Part shown: positions 35,609 through 43,567 of the stretch, one piece after another
How positions within the stretch are numbered: position 1 is the first letter of the stretch
Layout: each line of letters begins with the position of its first letter
NCBI RefSeq assembly: GCF_027366395.1
Contig: NZ_CP114771.1
Coordinates: 4,030,001-4,094,000, forward strand
Source: Endozoicomonas sp. GU-1
Lineage (GTDB): Bacteria > Pseudomonadota > Gammaproteobacteria > Pseudomonadales > Endozoicomonadaceae
Direction of reading: 5' to 3'
DNA: 64,000 nucleotides
Position numbers and translations under genes: made by a program
Notes under the pieces: model-generated
Databases searched by the model: none
What the model was told of the DNA's origin: nothing
Seen by the model: only the letters and a program-made list of their open reading frames with translations

Positions 35609-36442
35609 TCAGGAACGCGGCGGCCAGAAATTATTCCATTGAATCGTTTTATCAGCCAGTACGAGGAAGTCTGGATTAATCAGGCTTTCTTTCAGGTTAT
35701 AACTGAAGCGCTGGCCATCCGGATTAAGAAACAATCCGCCTGCCCCTTCAACAACCGCCTGAACAGCCCCGGTATCCCATTCAGACGTAGGGCCAAGTCT
35801 GGGATAGATATCAGCCTGACCCTCAGCAATCAGGCAGCTTTTTAATGCACTGCCAACTTTTCTGGATATCAGGCCCGGATACACAGCTTTCAGTGCGTTA
35901 AGGTAGTGACTGGCCTGTTCTGTGCCATAACTGCGGCTGCCAAGAACGATGACTTCCTTCTGGGGGGCGAACTTTCTGGGGCGGATTTCATTGGCAACAC
36001 CATCGTTAACCTGCTTCCACGCGCCCAGACTTTTACCTCCCCAGTAAGTGGTATCCGTCGCGGGCAGATGCACGATGCCAAGGAGCGGATAGTTATTCTC
36101 AATCAGGGCAATATTGACGGAGAATTCACCATTGCGGTTGATAAACTCTTTGGTTCCATCCAGAGGGTCAATCAACCAGTAACGCTGCCAGTTTCTTCTT
36201 TCCTGCCAGGAGGGATGATCCGACTCTTCAGAAAGCAGAGGGTATGTTACCGGCAGACCTTCCAGGCCATTAACGATGACGGCATTGGCCGCCAGATCAG
36301 CCTTGGTGACAGGCGTGGTATCCGCCTTGGTTTGTACCCCGAGATCATCCTGCTGATAGACGGCGAGAATACCTTTTCCTGCCTCTCGGGCAATGTGTAC
36401 TAACTCAGGAATTAAAGTCTCAGGATCGTTCATATCTCGCAC
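35609..36442 (-). CDS. cysQ: 3'(2'),5'-bisphosphate nucleotidase
   Basis: CysQ removes the 3'-phosphate from PAP, a by-product of sulfate assimilation, using magnesium. At 277 residues it has the family length. Metal-binding motifs are seen: LLSEESDHPSW (Glu of the first motif), DPLDGTKEFINRNGEFSVNIAL, and the C-terminal WDTGAVQAVVEGAGG. The product is cytoplasmic and inner-membrane associated in E. coli. The gene lies 31 bases downstream of nudE on the same strand, the usual nudE-cysQ order in gammaproteobacteria, so the two are probably one operon. Confidence 0.95.
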   Translation of the reverse strand: MRDMNDPETLIPELVHIAREAGKGILAVYQQDDLGVQTKADTTPVTKADLAANAVIVNGLEGLPVTYPLLSEESDHPSWQERRNWQRYWLIDPLDGTKEFINRNGEFSVNIALIENNYPLLGIVHLPATDTTYWGGKSLGAWKQVNDGVANEIRPRKFAPQKEVIVLGSRSYGTEQASHYLNALKAVYPGLISRKVGSALKSCLIAEGQADIYPRLGPTSEWDTGAVQAVVEGAGGLFLNPDGQRFSYNLKESLINPDFLVLADKTIQWNNFWPPRS

Positions 36443-36473
36443 TCTGGCAAAGGTGGATCAGGCCGGTTAATGG

Positions 36474-37052
36474 TCAACCCAGCAACCCGGCTTGAAGTTG
36501 TTCGCGCACCATAAACAGGGCTGCGATCACTCTTGCTTCCGTAAAGTCCGGCCGGGCACACAGCGTCATTAACTGATCAAATGAAAATGTCTCGACTTCC
36601 AGGGGTTCTGGTTCATCGCCCTCCAGCGTCTCTTCATAAAGGTCCTGCGCCACCATAATATGAATACTGCGCTTCATGTAGTTGGGTGAAAGGGTGAAGT
36701 CGCCCAGGTGATGCCAGCGTTGAGCACCAAAACCGATCTCTTCCTTCAGCTCTCTGTTGCCCCCTTCTTGCAGGGTTTCGCCGGGTTCGGCAAGGCCTTT
36801 CGGGAGGGTGAGCTGGTAATCTTCCGTTCCGGCAGCGTATTCCCTGATCATCATGAAATGCTGGTGATCGACCAGTGGCACAACCATCACGCCCCGGTGT
36901 CCTGTCTCAAACTCACCCAGACGTTCATAAATACGCTCTTCACCGTTTGCAAACCGGATATCCAGCTCTTCCACCCGGAACAGGCGGGTACGGGCGATTT
37001 CCCGGCATGCGCGAATCTCTGGCTTATTTTTCTGTGGCATGTGTTCCGTCAT
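36474..37052 (-). CDS. nudE: ADP compounds hydrolase, Nudix family
   Basis: NudE hydrolyses ADP-ribose, NADH and Ap3A. The Nudix box is complete: GLAEPGETLQEGGNRELKEE followed by IGF. The protein has 192 residues from the first Met; a start at the Met of MPQKNKPEIRA (four codons later) is equally likely. The N-terminal strand region and the C-terminal LSPNYMKRSIHIMVAQDLY match the family. It is the first gene of the pair with cysQ and is divergent from the yrfG remnant and hslR. Confidence 0.93.
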   Translation of the reverse strand: MTEHMPQKNKPEIRACREIARTRLFRVEELDIRFANGEERIYERLGEFETGHRGVMVVPLVDHQHFMMIREYAAGTEDYQLTLPKGLAEPGETLQEGGNRELKEEIGFGAQRWHHLGDFTLSPNYMKRSIHIMVAQDLYEETLEGDEPEPLEVETFSFDQLMTLCARPDFTEARVIAALFMVREQLQAGLLG

Positions 37053-37252
37053 GGTTTCCTGATGGTACTGGCTGGAAATATCCGGTCATTATAGTGGGCA
37101 TAGGCTCCTGGTATCCATTGATGCCGGATCACTTTTGGCCTTGAAAGCACGGAATTTCATTCACATTATGGCACTGGTAAAATGGCTGGAAACGTTCAGA
37201 TAGGACCTGATACACCCTGAATTCCCCAACATTCTCTAGCTGAGACGCCCTC

Positions 37253-37639
37253 ATGATTGACTGGACCAAGATCAGCACAGTGCTGCTGGATATGGATGGC
37301 ACGCTATTAGACCTCCATTTTGACAACTATGATAAGTTAATCAGTTCCCATGACTACGGCCATCCCAAGGAGGATCAGAGTTTCTGGCGGGCACTGGAAG
37401 ACGATATTGCCCTCGATAAGGCGCATGCACTGTTTATTGATGACAATATCGGCATTCTTGATTCAGCAAAAACCTATGGTATTGCCGAGCTGCTGGCCAT
37501 CCGTTATCCCGACAGTCAAAAAGGGCCCTGGGACACGGGCACCTACAATGCGGTTGAGGATTTCCGGGAACTGTTTATTTCCTGGGAGCCTGTCGGACTT
37601 AAGCGTCCGACAGGCTCCAAGGGGGGACCGAATGAGTAA
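37253..37639 (+). pseudogene. yrfG: GMP/IMP nucleotidase with large internal deletion
   Basis: YrfG is a HAD-family 5'-nucleotidase of about 220 residues. This copy keeps the N-terminal motif VLLDMDGTLLDLHFDNY and then jumps in frame to DKLISSHDYGHPKEDQSFW and the C-terminal motif HALFIDDNIGILDSA. About 90-100 residues that form the cap and the second HAD motif are missing, so it cannot be active as a nucleotidase. The 3' end is lengthened by a 14-bp palindrome that reads as coding sequence. The stop overlaps the hslR start by eight bases, the usual yrfG-hslR linkage, which may be why the remnant stays translated. Confidence 0.85.
37585..37618. repeat. Perfect 14-bp inverted repeat inside the yrfG 3' end
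   Basis: GGAGCCTGTCGGAC (37585-37598), six-base loop, GTCCGACAGGCTCC (37605-37618). No T run follows, so it is not a simple terminator. It looks like an inserted repetitive palindrome. Confidence 0.85.
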
Positions 37640-38021
37640 TAGTGAAAAGATCAGACTTGATAAATGGCTATGGGCAGCCCGCTTTTATAAGACCCGCAGT
37701 ATCGCCAAAGAAGCCATAGACGGTGGCAAAGTGCACTTGAATGGCCAGCGGTGCAAGCCAGGCAAAGAGCCCCGGGTGGGTGATGTGATAAAACTTCGTG
37801 CTGGCTGGGATGAGCGCATTGTTATCGTTAAGCAGCTCAGTGATAAGCGGCAGAAGGCTGAGCTGGCCCAGCAGCTCTATGAAGAAACACCTGAGAGCCT
37901 TCAGGCCCGGGAAGAGGCCGCCGAGAATCGAAAAGCCCTGCGAGGTGCCATGCCCAGACCTGATCACCGTCCGGATAAAAAGCAGCGTCGTGAGATCCTG
38001 AAGCATAAGGCGGATTACTGA
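37632..38021 (+). CDS. hslR: Heat shock protein 15, S4-domain RNA-binding protein
   Basis: Hsp15 binds the 50S subunit carrying stalled nascent chains and helps recycle it after heat shock. The 129-residue product has the S4 domain at residues 6-70: IRLDKWLWAARFYKTRSIAK and the G-K-V-x-x-N-G motif GGKVHLNGQRCKPG. The C-terminal half is a charged helix (KQRREILKHKADY at the end), as in the family. The ATG at 37632 overlaps the yrfG stop (ATGAGTAA). The end overlaps the convergent pdxA gene by seven bases. Confidence 0.95.
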   Translation: MSNSEKIRLDKWLWAARFYKTRSIAKEAIDGGKVHLNGQRCKPGKEPRVGDVIKLRAGWDERIVIVKQLSDKRQKAELAQQLYEETPESLQAREEAAENRKALRGAMPRPDHRPDKKQRREILKHKADY

Positions 38022-39061
38022 TTCCGGTGGGTTCCATCGGTATATTGTACGGCGACTTTGATCGCTTCCGTCAGGCTGACTTCGCTGGCCTGACCGGTAC
38101 CGGCGATATCATAGGCGGTTCCGTGATCCACCGAGGTTCTCAGAAATGGCAGGCCACAGGTAATGGAAACCGTACGTTGAAAGTCCACCATCTTGGTGGC
38201 GATATGGCCCTGGTCATGATACATGGACAGCACCCCATCATAAGCGCCGTTAAGCGCCTGATGGAACACGGAATCAGCGGGAATGGGGCCAGTGATATTC
38301 CACCCTGCCTTCCTGGCCCGCATCACCGCAGGCTCAATGGCGCAGACTTCTTCATCTCCAAACAGCCCGTTCTCGCCACAGTGGGGGTTCAAACCGGCCA
38401 CAGCCAGCGATGGCGCAGGGATGCCCAGGGACTTGAGAATCTGGTAAGACTTGACAATACCCTTGAAAACCCTGTCTTCAACAATGGCATCACAGGCCTG
38501 CCTGAGCGACAGGTGGCGGGTAAGAAAGAAAACCCTGAGCCCGGCAACCTGGAAGAGCGTAATAGGGTCATGGGTGTGAGTCAGTGATGCCAGTATTTCC
38601 GTATGGCCGATATGAGGAATCTTTGCCGCTTTGAGCGACAGCTTATTGATGGGTGGGGTAACGATGGCACTTTTTTTCTGCTGTTGAACATAGTGAACCG
38701 CTCGCTCAATAAACTGGTATGCTGCTGCGCCGGATGCCGCTGAGGTTTTCCCGAACATGATGTGGTCGATATTCGTGATCGGGCTGTCAAGCAGGTTGAT
38801 TTGTCCGGGCTGATGCAAGTCAGGAGTCGTTTGTTGCATCAAACGGAAGCTGACCTTCTCCCTGCACAGGCTGGCGGCCTGTTCCAGCCATCGAACATCC
38901 CCCAGCACCACTGGCCGACAGGTTCCGGCAAGCTCCGGGTCACATAGTGATTTGATAATGATTTCTGCGCCGATACCGGCTGGGTCACCCATGGGGATAC
39001 AGATCAGGGGAGGCATTTCGGCTATCGGCCACACCGGGCCGCCTGAAAGCTGGGACTTCAA
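38015..39061 (-). CDS. pdxA: 4-hydroxythreonine-4-phosphate dehydrogenase
   Basis: PdxA oxidises 4-phosphohydroxy-L-threonine in the DXP-dependent route to pyridoxal phosphate (vitamin B6). The N-terminal GDPAGIGAEI motif, the metal-binding HIGHTEILASLT, and the later HDQGHIATKMV and DHGTAYDIAGTG motifs are all present. At 348 residues it is slightly longer than usual at the N-terminus; the Met before PPLICIPMGDP is an alternative start. It is convergent with hslR, overlapping by seven bases. In many relatives pdxA sits near surA and ksgA; those genes are not here. Confidence 0.95.
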   Translation of the reverse strand: MKSQLSGGPVWPIAEMPPLICIPMGDPAGIGAEIIIKSLCDPELAGTCRPVVLGDVRWLEQAASLCREKVSFRLMQQTTPDLHQPGQINLLDSPITNIDHIMFGKTSAASGAAAYQFIERAVHYVQQQKKSAIVTPPINKLSLKAAKIPHIGHTEILASLTHTHDPITLFQVAGLRVFFLTRHLSLRQACDAIVEDRVFKGIVKSYQILKSLGIPAPSLAVAGLNPHCGENGLFGDEEVCAIEPAVMRARKAGWNITGPIPADSVFHQALNGAYDGVLSMYHDQGHIATKMVDFQRTVSITCGLPFLRTSVDHGTAYDIAGTGQASEVSLTEAIKVAVQYTDGTHRNQ

Positions 39062-39134
39062 TCAGCTTAGCAGCAATGCTGAGTGTCACAAATGTTCATG
39101 ACTGATTCGTCGGCCACCGGGCATGATGAAACGA

Positions 39135-39629
39135 TTAAGAACCGGTGCCATTGGCCTGCCCGGGTGGAGTAAGGCAGCCCTGGGCAGCACGGTTTCGGAC
39201 AGAACTTGCGCCTGGTTGTAAGGTGAGCACCTGGAATTGTGTAGGTGGATAGATGTCAACTACAGGCTTTTCACTGGCATCAGTTTCACCAAAGCCATAA
39301 TTATCCCACGCGCGGGTATGAGATTGATATGGCAAATGATCAGAATGACAACACTTCCGTTCTTCCAGGCACTTGTCCACCGTACTTTCGGCCTTGTTCA
39401 AGCAACGTATTGCACAAGCGCCGGTCAATGCTGCACTGTATAAACAGGCCTTCGGGGCGGGAGTAACACATCCCAGAGTACAGCATCCTGTTACGCACAT
39501 CGCCGTGCTGTATGCCATACAGACAACCTGCTGCAAATTGTCACGTTCTTTCTCACAGAAGTCACAGTGCTGAACATTGTTTCCCCACAAGGTCTGTGGT
39601 CCGGGCTGGTAATTGATTACAGTATTCAT
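39135..39629 (-). CDS. Cys-rich membrane protein, paralogue A
   Basis: A 164-residue protein. The N-terminal part has CDFCEKERDNLQQ, followed by a Cys-rich hydrophobic region of two probable membrane helices (residues about 33-78, with CCTLGC and TGACAIRC), then ERKCCHSDHLPY and a hydrophilic C-terminal tail with a conserved LQPGASSVRNRAA. It is a close relative of the next upstream gene. GGAG stands ten bases before the ATG in both. No function is recognised. The layout (two membrane spans and a Pro/Ser-rich tail) recalls the PPxY protein at 52036. Confidence 0.65.
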   Translation of the reverse strand: MNTVINYQPGPQTLWGNNVQHCDFCEKERDNLQQVVCMAYSTAMCVTGCCTLGCVTPAPKACLYSAALTGACAIRCLNKAESTVDKCLEERKCCHSDHLPYQSHTRAWDNYGFGETDASEKPVVDIYPPTQFQVLTLQPGASSVRNRAAQGCLTPPGQANGTGS

Positions 39630-39657
39630 GGTTCGTTAACTCCAGTTTTCCAGATTG

Positions 39658-39685
39658 TCGGACCGGGTTTATTGGTGATAGTTCC
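39658..39685 (-). promoter_or_regulatory. Sigma-E-like promoter of Cys-rich paralogue A
   Basis: GGAAC-N18-TCCGA on the minus strand, 28 bases before ATG 39629. The spacer end AAACCCGG is shared with paralogue B. Confidence 0.65.
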
Positions 39686-39766
39686 CGGGCAAGGCCGCTT
39701 TAATGTAACCTTCCTCACAGGCTCCTGGGAGAATCTCACTTATCTTTACTTTCTGGCCTGTGTTCC

Positions 39767-40351
39767 TTAACCGATGAGAAAATCTTCCATTATGTCCACA
39801 GCAACAAAGTCGGCTTTTGTCTTCTTAACTGAGTCGGCTGGCACATCGTTGTTATCATTATCCTGGATGAGTGAATGATCGGGTGAAATGAGGATGCCCG
39901 GAGCTGCACGGTTGCGGACAGAGTTTGTGCCTGGTTGCAAAGTGATCATCTGGAGTTGTGTCGTCGAATGGCTGTCACCTGGAAGCTTTTTTCTGGCATC
40001 AGTTTCACTGTCCCCGGAACTATCGCTCTCGCCAGAATCAGGCTGATACGGCAGATTATCAAAATGACAACATTTCCGTTCTGTCAGGCACCTGTCAATA
40101 CTTCTTCCGATGTTGTTCCAACAACACACTGTAAAGCAGCCGATACATGACACACCAGTTAACGAAGAACCCGCGACGGAGCAATTGCAAATTAGTCCCG
40201 AAAAAAAGCCTACAGCAAAGGTTGCTGCGCTGCATGGCACCCAGATTGCCTGCTGTAAATTGCTCCGTTGTTCCTTACAGGACTGACAGCGCTGATCACT
40301 GTTTCGGCTCATGGCCTGGGGACGGGGTTGATAATTGCTTAAAATATGCAT
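39767..40351 (-). CDS. Cys-rich membrane protein, paralogue B
   Basis: A 194-residue paralogue starting at ATG 40351, behind GGAG at ten bases; the longer frame to 40414 would cover the promoter. It shares NYQPRPQ, CQSCKEQRSNLQQA, the hydrophobic Cys-rich middle (residues about 40-80), DRCLTERKCCHFDNLPYQP and LQPGTNSVRNRAA with paralogue A, and has an extra acidic tail. The two genes and their promoters are a tandem duplication. Unknown function; envelope location is inferred from the hydrophobic pair. Confidence 0.65.
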   Translation of the reverse strand: MHILSNYQPRPQAMSRNSDQRCQSCKEQRSNLQQAIWVPCSAATFAVGFFSGLICNCSVAGSSLTGVSCIGCFTVCCWNNIGRSIDRCLTERKCCHFDNLPYQPDSGESDSSGDSETDARKKLPGDSHSTTQLQMITLQPGTNSVRNRAAPGILISPDHSLIQDNDNNDVPADSVKKTKADFVAVDIMEDFLIG

Positions 40352-40380
40352 GGTTCGATAACTCCGGTTTTTCTGGTTCG

Positions 40381-40408
40381 TCGGACCGGGTTTATGGCCG
40401 ATGGTTCC
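40381..40408 (-). promoter_or_regulatory. Sigma-E-like promoter of Cys-rich paralogue B
   Basis: GGAAC-N18-TCCGA on the minus strand, 30 bases before ATG 40351. Same spacing, -10 box and spacer end as paralogue A. Confidence 0.65.
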
Positions 40409-40659
40409 CTGCAAAGGCCTCTTTTTTTATCTGAATATTTTTCAAAAGAACCTGAAATAAACAACCAGCGTTTAAAGATTTTATTCCTGTTTGTTCTGGG
40501 AAATAACCAACTTGTTATTACTAATTTTTTAGAAAAGCTTGTGTGATGCAGTAAGAAGAAGACTGGAAACTCAATCGGCAATAAAGAAACATCGTCGCTA
40601 AATACTATCAATGAGTTGACGACAAATTCATCACAACTGAAATCAGGGATTTTCACGGC

Positions 40660-40684
40660 AAAAAAAGGGAGCCATAGGGCTCCC
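40660..40684 (-). terminator. Rho-independent terminator of the DeoR-family gene
   Basis: GGGAGCC-loop-GGCTCCC followed on the minus strand by seven T. It lies just past the stop of the DeoR-family gene at 40699. Confidence 0.9.
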
Positions 40685-40698
40685 GGAAGACGATCTCG

Positions 40699-41460
40699 TC
40701 AGGACGGCAGAATGATATTGCCACCGGCTTCGCGGATTGCGGCCAGGTTCTCTTCATCAAACTTGCTGTCGGTGATAATGCAATCCAGCTCTTCCAGACG
40801 GGCAATGGTTTTCATGCTGGAGGCACCAAATTTACTGGAATCCGCCAGCAGAACGGTTTTATTGGCCCGTTCCATCATTTTGCGACGGATGTAGTAGTGA
40901 TCGTTGGATGCGGTGGTCACGCCATTGTTCAGGCTCCAGCTGTTGGTGGCCAGGAAGGCGATATCCGCATTAATGCTGTCGAGGAATGACAGGGCCGCAA
41001 CATCCGTGTGCGCCTTGGTGATGGCACTGACATTACCCCCGGTGGTGAACACCTTAACCGTTGACGAGTCTGACAGCTGCAGGGCAATTTTCAGGTCAGT
41101 GGTGATCACGGTGACCTTCATGCGCATCATCAGCTTGGCCAGTGCCATTGTACTGGTACCAGAGTCCAGCAGAACGATCTGCCCTTCACGAATCTGCTTC
41201 AGGGCTTCATGGGCGATGGATTTTTTCTCTTCGATATTCACCGCGTTTTTCTTTTCGTAAGGGATATCTTCCATCAGGAAGCTTTTGGACACAGCACCGC
41301 CATAGGTCACGCGCAGCTTGTCTTCTTGCTCCAGGGTGCGAATATCACGACGGATGGTCATTTGGGAGACATCGAAACGTTCGGCCATTTCTTCGATGTT
41401 GGCACAGCCTTTTTCTTCAACAAAAGCAAGAATATGTTCGCGACGTTCAACCGGAAGCAT
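40699..41460 (-). CDS. DeoR-family transcriptional regulator, GlpR-like
   Basis: A 253-residue repressor. The N-terminal winged helix-turn-helix is NIEEMAERFDVSQMTIRRDI, followed by the DeoR signature LRVTYGGAV. The C-terminal sugar-phosphate sensor domain has LLDSGTSTMALA, VITTDLKIALQL and a late LLADSSKFG. These proteins usually repress sugar or polyol catabolic genes and release DNA on binding a sugar phosphate. No such operon lies next to it here, so the target and ligand are unknown. It ends in a strong terminator and stands alone. Confidence 0.9.
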   Translation of the reverse strand: MLPVERREHILAFVEEKGCANIEEMAERFDVSQMTIRRDIRTLEQEDKLRVTYGGAVSKSFLMEDIPYEKKNAVNIEEKKSIAHEALKQIREGQIVLLDSGTSTMALAKLMMRMKVTVITTDLKIALQLSDSSTVKVFTTGGNVSAITKAHTDVAALSFLDSINADIAFLATNSWSLNNGVTTASNDHYYIRRKMMERANKTVLLADSSKFGASSMKTIARLEELDCIITDSKFDEENLAAIREAGGNIILPS

Positions 41461-41747
41461 AGTTGTTCCTCATTAAATGGAGCATGATCAATTTGCCCTG
41501 TTGATCAACTGGCACATCAGGTTCGCAGAACTCGACCAACGGTAATGATGCTTGCTGCCGATGAGTATTCAGAAAAGTAATGTCCCGTAAGAGGGGCTTA
41601 CGGGGTTACCGCGCGGTAATGAACTGATGGCACTCGAATGCAGAAGACCGATCAATGGGCATTTGGTGCGGGATTATATCACCAGAATGATGAACTATTA
41701 CTAACTTTTGCAAGTTATAAACCGGGAAGTTAATTCAGGGCCATTCC

Positions 41748-42671
41748 TTACTCATGCTCAACCGCCACTGCTCTGGCGTGGTTTTCCTTGACTGACAGGA
41801 TCAGCTGGTCCTTTTCCGTCCACAGTTCATTCACCCAGTTCTGACACTGTTCCCGAAATACCTCATCATTACTGTAATCCCGACCAAGATAAGCGTCAGA
41901 AATTGTCTGTTTTTCAATCCTGACGTTGATGGCATCGCCCCGGCCGCAGAGGAAATCCCAGAACGATGGCACTCCGTCCTGGTAAACAATGGTGATATTA
42001 ATCAAAGTGCGCAGCTGTTGATCCATGGCTCCAAGCACAAAACCAACACCGCCGGCCCGTGGTTTCAGCAGATATTGAAAAGACGACTTCTGTTGCTTGT
42101 GTTTGGCATCGGTAAAGCGGGTTCCTTCAATAAAGTTAAAAACCGATACCGGAACATCCCGGAACTTTTCACAGGCTTTTCGGGTGGCTTTAAGATCTTC
42201 ACCGCGTTTCTCCGGATGTTTTTCCAGATAGGCCCGTGAATAGCGTTTCATAAACGGGAAGTCCAGCGCCCACCAGCATAAGCCGATAACCGGCACCCAG
42301 ATCAGCTCCTGTTTCAGAAAGAACTTCAGCATGGGAATTCTGCGGTTCAGCAGGTGCTGGACAATAAAAATATCCGCCCAGGACTGGTGGTTACAGGTGA
42401 CCAGATACCATTCATCTTTCTGCAGGCTGTCCAGTCCTGCAATTTGCCACTGCATCCTCCGGGTCAATTTCATCCAGCCACTGTTGATGCTGATCCAGCA
42501 CTCAGCAATAGCGATGCACAGGCGGGTACACAGTTTTTGCCACGGTTTGATCGGCATCAGAAAACGACTAAGACTGAATGCCAGTAAAGGTATGCTCATA
42601 ACCAGGGTGTTTATAGCGAGTACACTCGCGGATAGGCAACCCCTGAGAAAAGCCGGGATAGATGACAGCAT
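41748..42671 (-). CDS. PlsC-family acyltransferase, YihG-like
   Basis: A 307-residue membrane-bound acyltransferase related to 1-acylglycerol-3-phosphate acyltransferases. An N-terminal membrane span (LINTLVMSIPLLAFSL region) is followed by the catalytic NHQSWAD (HX4D), then WWALDFPFMKRYS and FIEGTRF (substrate-binding motif), and a conserved KPRAGG. It resembles YihG/YihG-like enzymes in having a long C-terminal part and the KFFLKQELIWVPVIGL segment. It is 24 bases downstream of xdhC on the same strand but is probably unrelated in function. Confidence 0.85.
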   Translation of the reverse strand: MLSSIPAFLRGCLSASVLAINTLVMSIPLLAFSLSRFLMPIKPWQKLCTRLCIAIAECWISINSGWMKLTRRMQWQIAGLDSLQKDEWYLVTCNHQSWADIFIVQHLLNRRIPMLKFFLKQELIWVPVIGLCWWALDFPFMKRYSRAYLEKHPEKRGEDLKATRKACEKFRDVPVSVFNFIEGTRFTDAKHKQQKSSFQYLLKPRAGGVGFVLGAMDQQLRTLINITIVYQDGVPSFWDFLCGRGDAINVRIEKQTISDAYLGRDYSNDEVFREQCQNWVNELWTEKDQLILSVKENHARAVAVEHE

Positions 42672-42695
42672 AGTATCTACACAGGTTAGTTATTA

Positions 42696-43562
42696 TCATT
42701 GGGCAATTTCATGCTGCTGAGAATGTAAGAGTTTTTTCAAGCCTTGCCAAGGGATACCTTCGCGCTTTTTATGGTTCTCACCCCGATTGCCATTTTGTAT
42801 GGACACAATTTCAGCAGCAATTGCAATGGCTATTTCAGCAGGCTTTCGGCCCCCAACACTTTCCAGTCCAACCGGACAGCGTAGATGCTCAATTTGGGCG
42901 GGCGAGAAACTGCCTTTGTGTTCCAGTCGCTGACGGAAACGCTTGGCCTTGGTTTCTGAGCCAATAACACCCAACCAACGACTTTGGTCGTGTTTTAGCG
43001 TTGCTTCGGCAATGGCGAAATCCAGCTGGTGGTTGTGGGTGACCACCAGAACAAAGGTATTCTCAGGCAGGTTTTCTACCTCCAGCTCCGGCTGATCGCT
43101 GATGCAGACCCGGACATTTCCCGGTAGCTGTTCAGGAAACAGTGCTTCCCGGCTATCGATCCAGGTAATCTGGCAATCCAGCGGTGCCAGAACATTCACC
43201 AGCGCATGACCCACGTGACCGGCACCAAACAGGGCGATACGAAAACCACAGGTGGTGATCGGTTCCAGCAGCACACTGACACTGCCACCACAGCACTGCC
43301 CAAGCTTCGGGCCAAGGGGAAAGTGCTCCAGAAGCGGCTCTGAGTGGTGGTTAAGCAGCAGTTCCCGGGCTTTCTGGATCAGCAGAAATTCCAGTTGCCC
43401 GCCACCGATGGTGTCAAAGCACTGGTCAGCCGTGACCACCATTTTACTGCCAGATTTTCTGGGGGCAGAACCTGCTGATCCCAGAATGGTCACCAGTACA
43501 CCGGACTCGCTGGTTTGCTGAAGCCTGGCCAGGGCATCAATCCACATATCCTCTCCCATCAC
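42696..43562 (-). CDS. xdhC: Xanthine dehydrogenase accessory protein
   Basis: XdhC binds molybdenum cofactor, promotes its sulfuration and inserts it into xanthine dehydrogenase. The 288-residue protein has the N-terminal GSAPRKSGSKMVV motif, QCCGGSVSVLLE, a Rossmann-like ALFGAGHVGHALV and a late GLESVGGRKPAEIAIAIAAEI motif. All are hallmarks of the family. It starts five bases after the xdhB stop, the usual last gene of xdhABC. A guanine deaminase often follows, but here an acyltransferase does. Confidence 0.95.
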   Translation of the reverse strand: MMGEDMWIDALARLQQTSESGVLVTILGSAGSAPRKSGSKMVVTADQCFDTIGGGQLEFLLIQKARELLLNHHSEPLLEHFPLGPKLGQCCGGSVSVLLEPITTCGFRIALFGAGHVGHALVNVLAPLDCQITWIDSREALFPEQLPGNVRVCISDQPELEVENLPENTFVLVVTHNHQLDFAIAEATLKHDQSRWLGVIGSETKAKRFRQRLEHKGSFSPAQIEHLRCPVGLESVGGRKPAEIAIAIAAEIVSIQNGNRGENHKKREGIPWQGLKKLLHSQQHEIAQ

Positions 43563-43567
43563 ACGGT

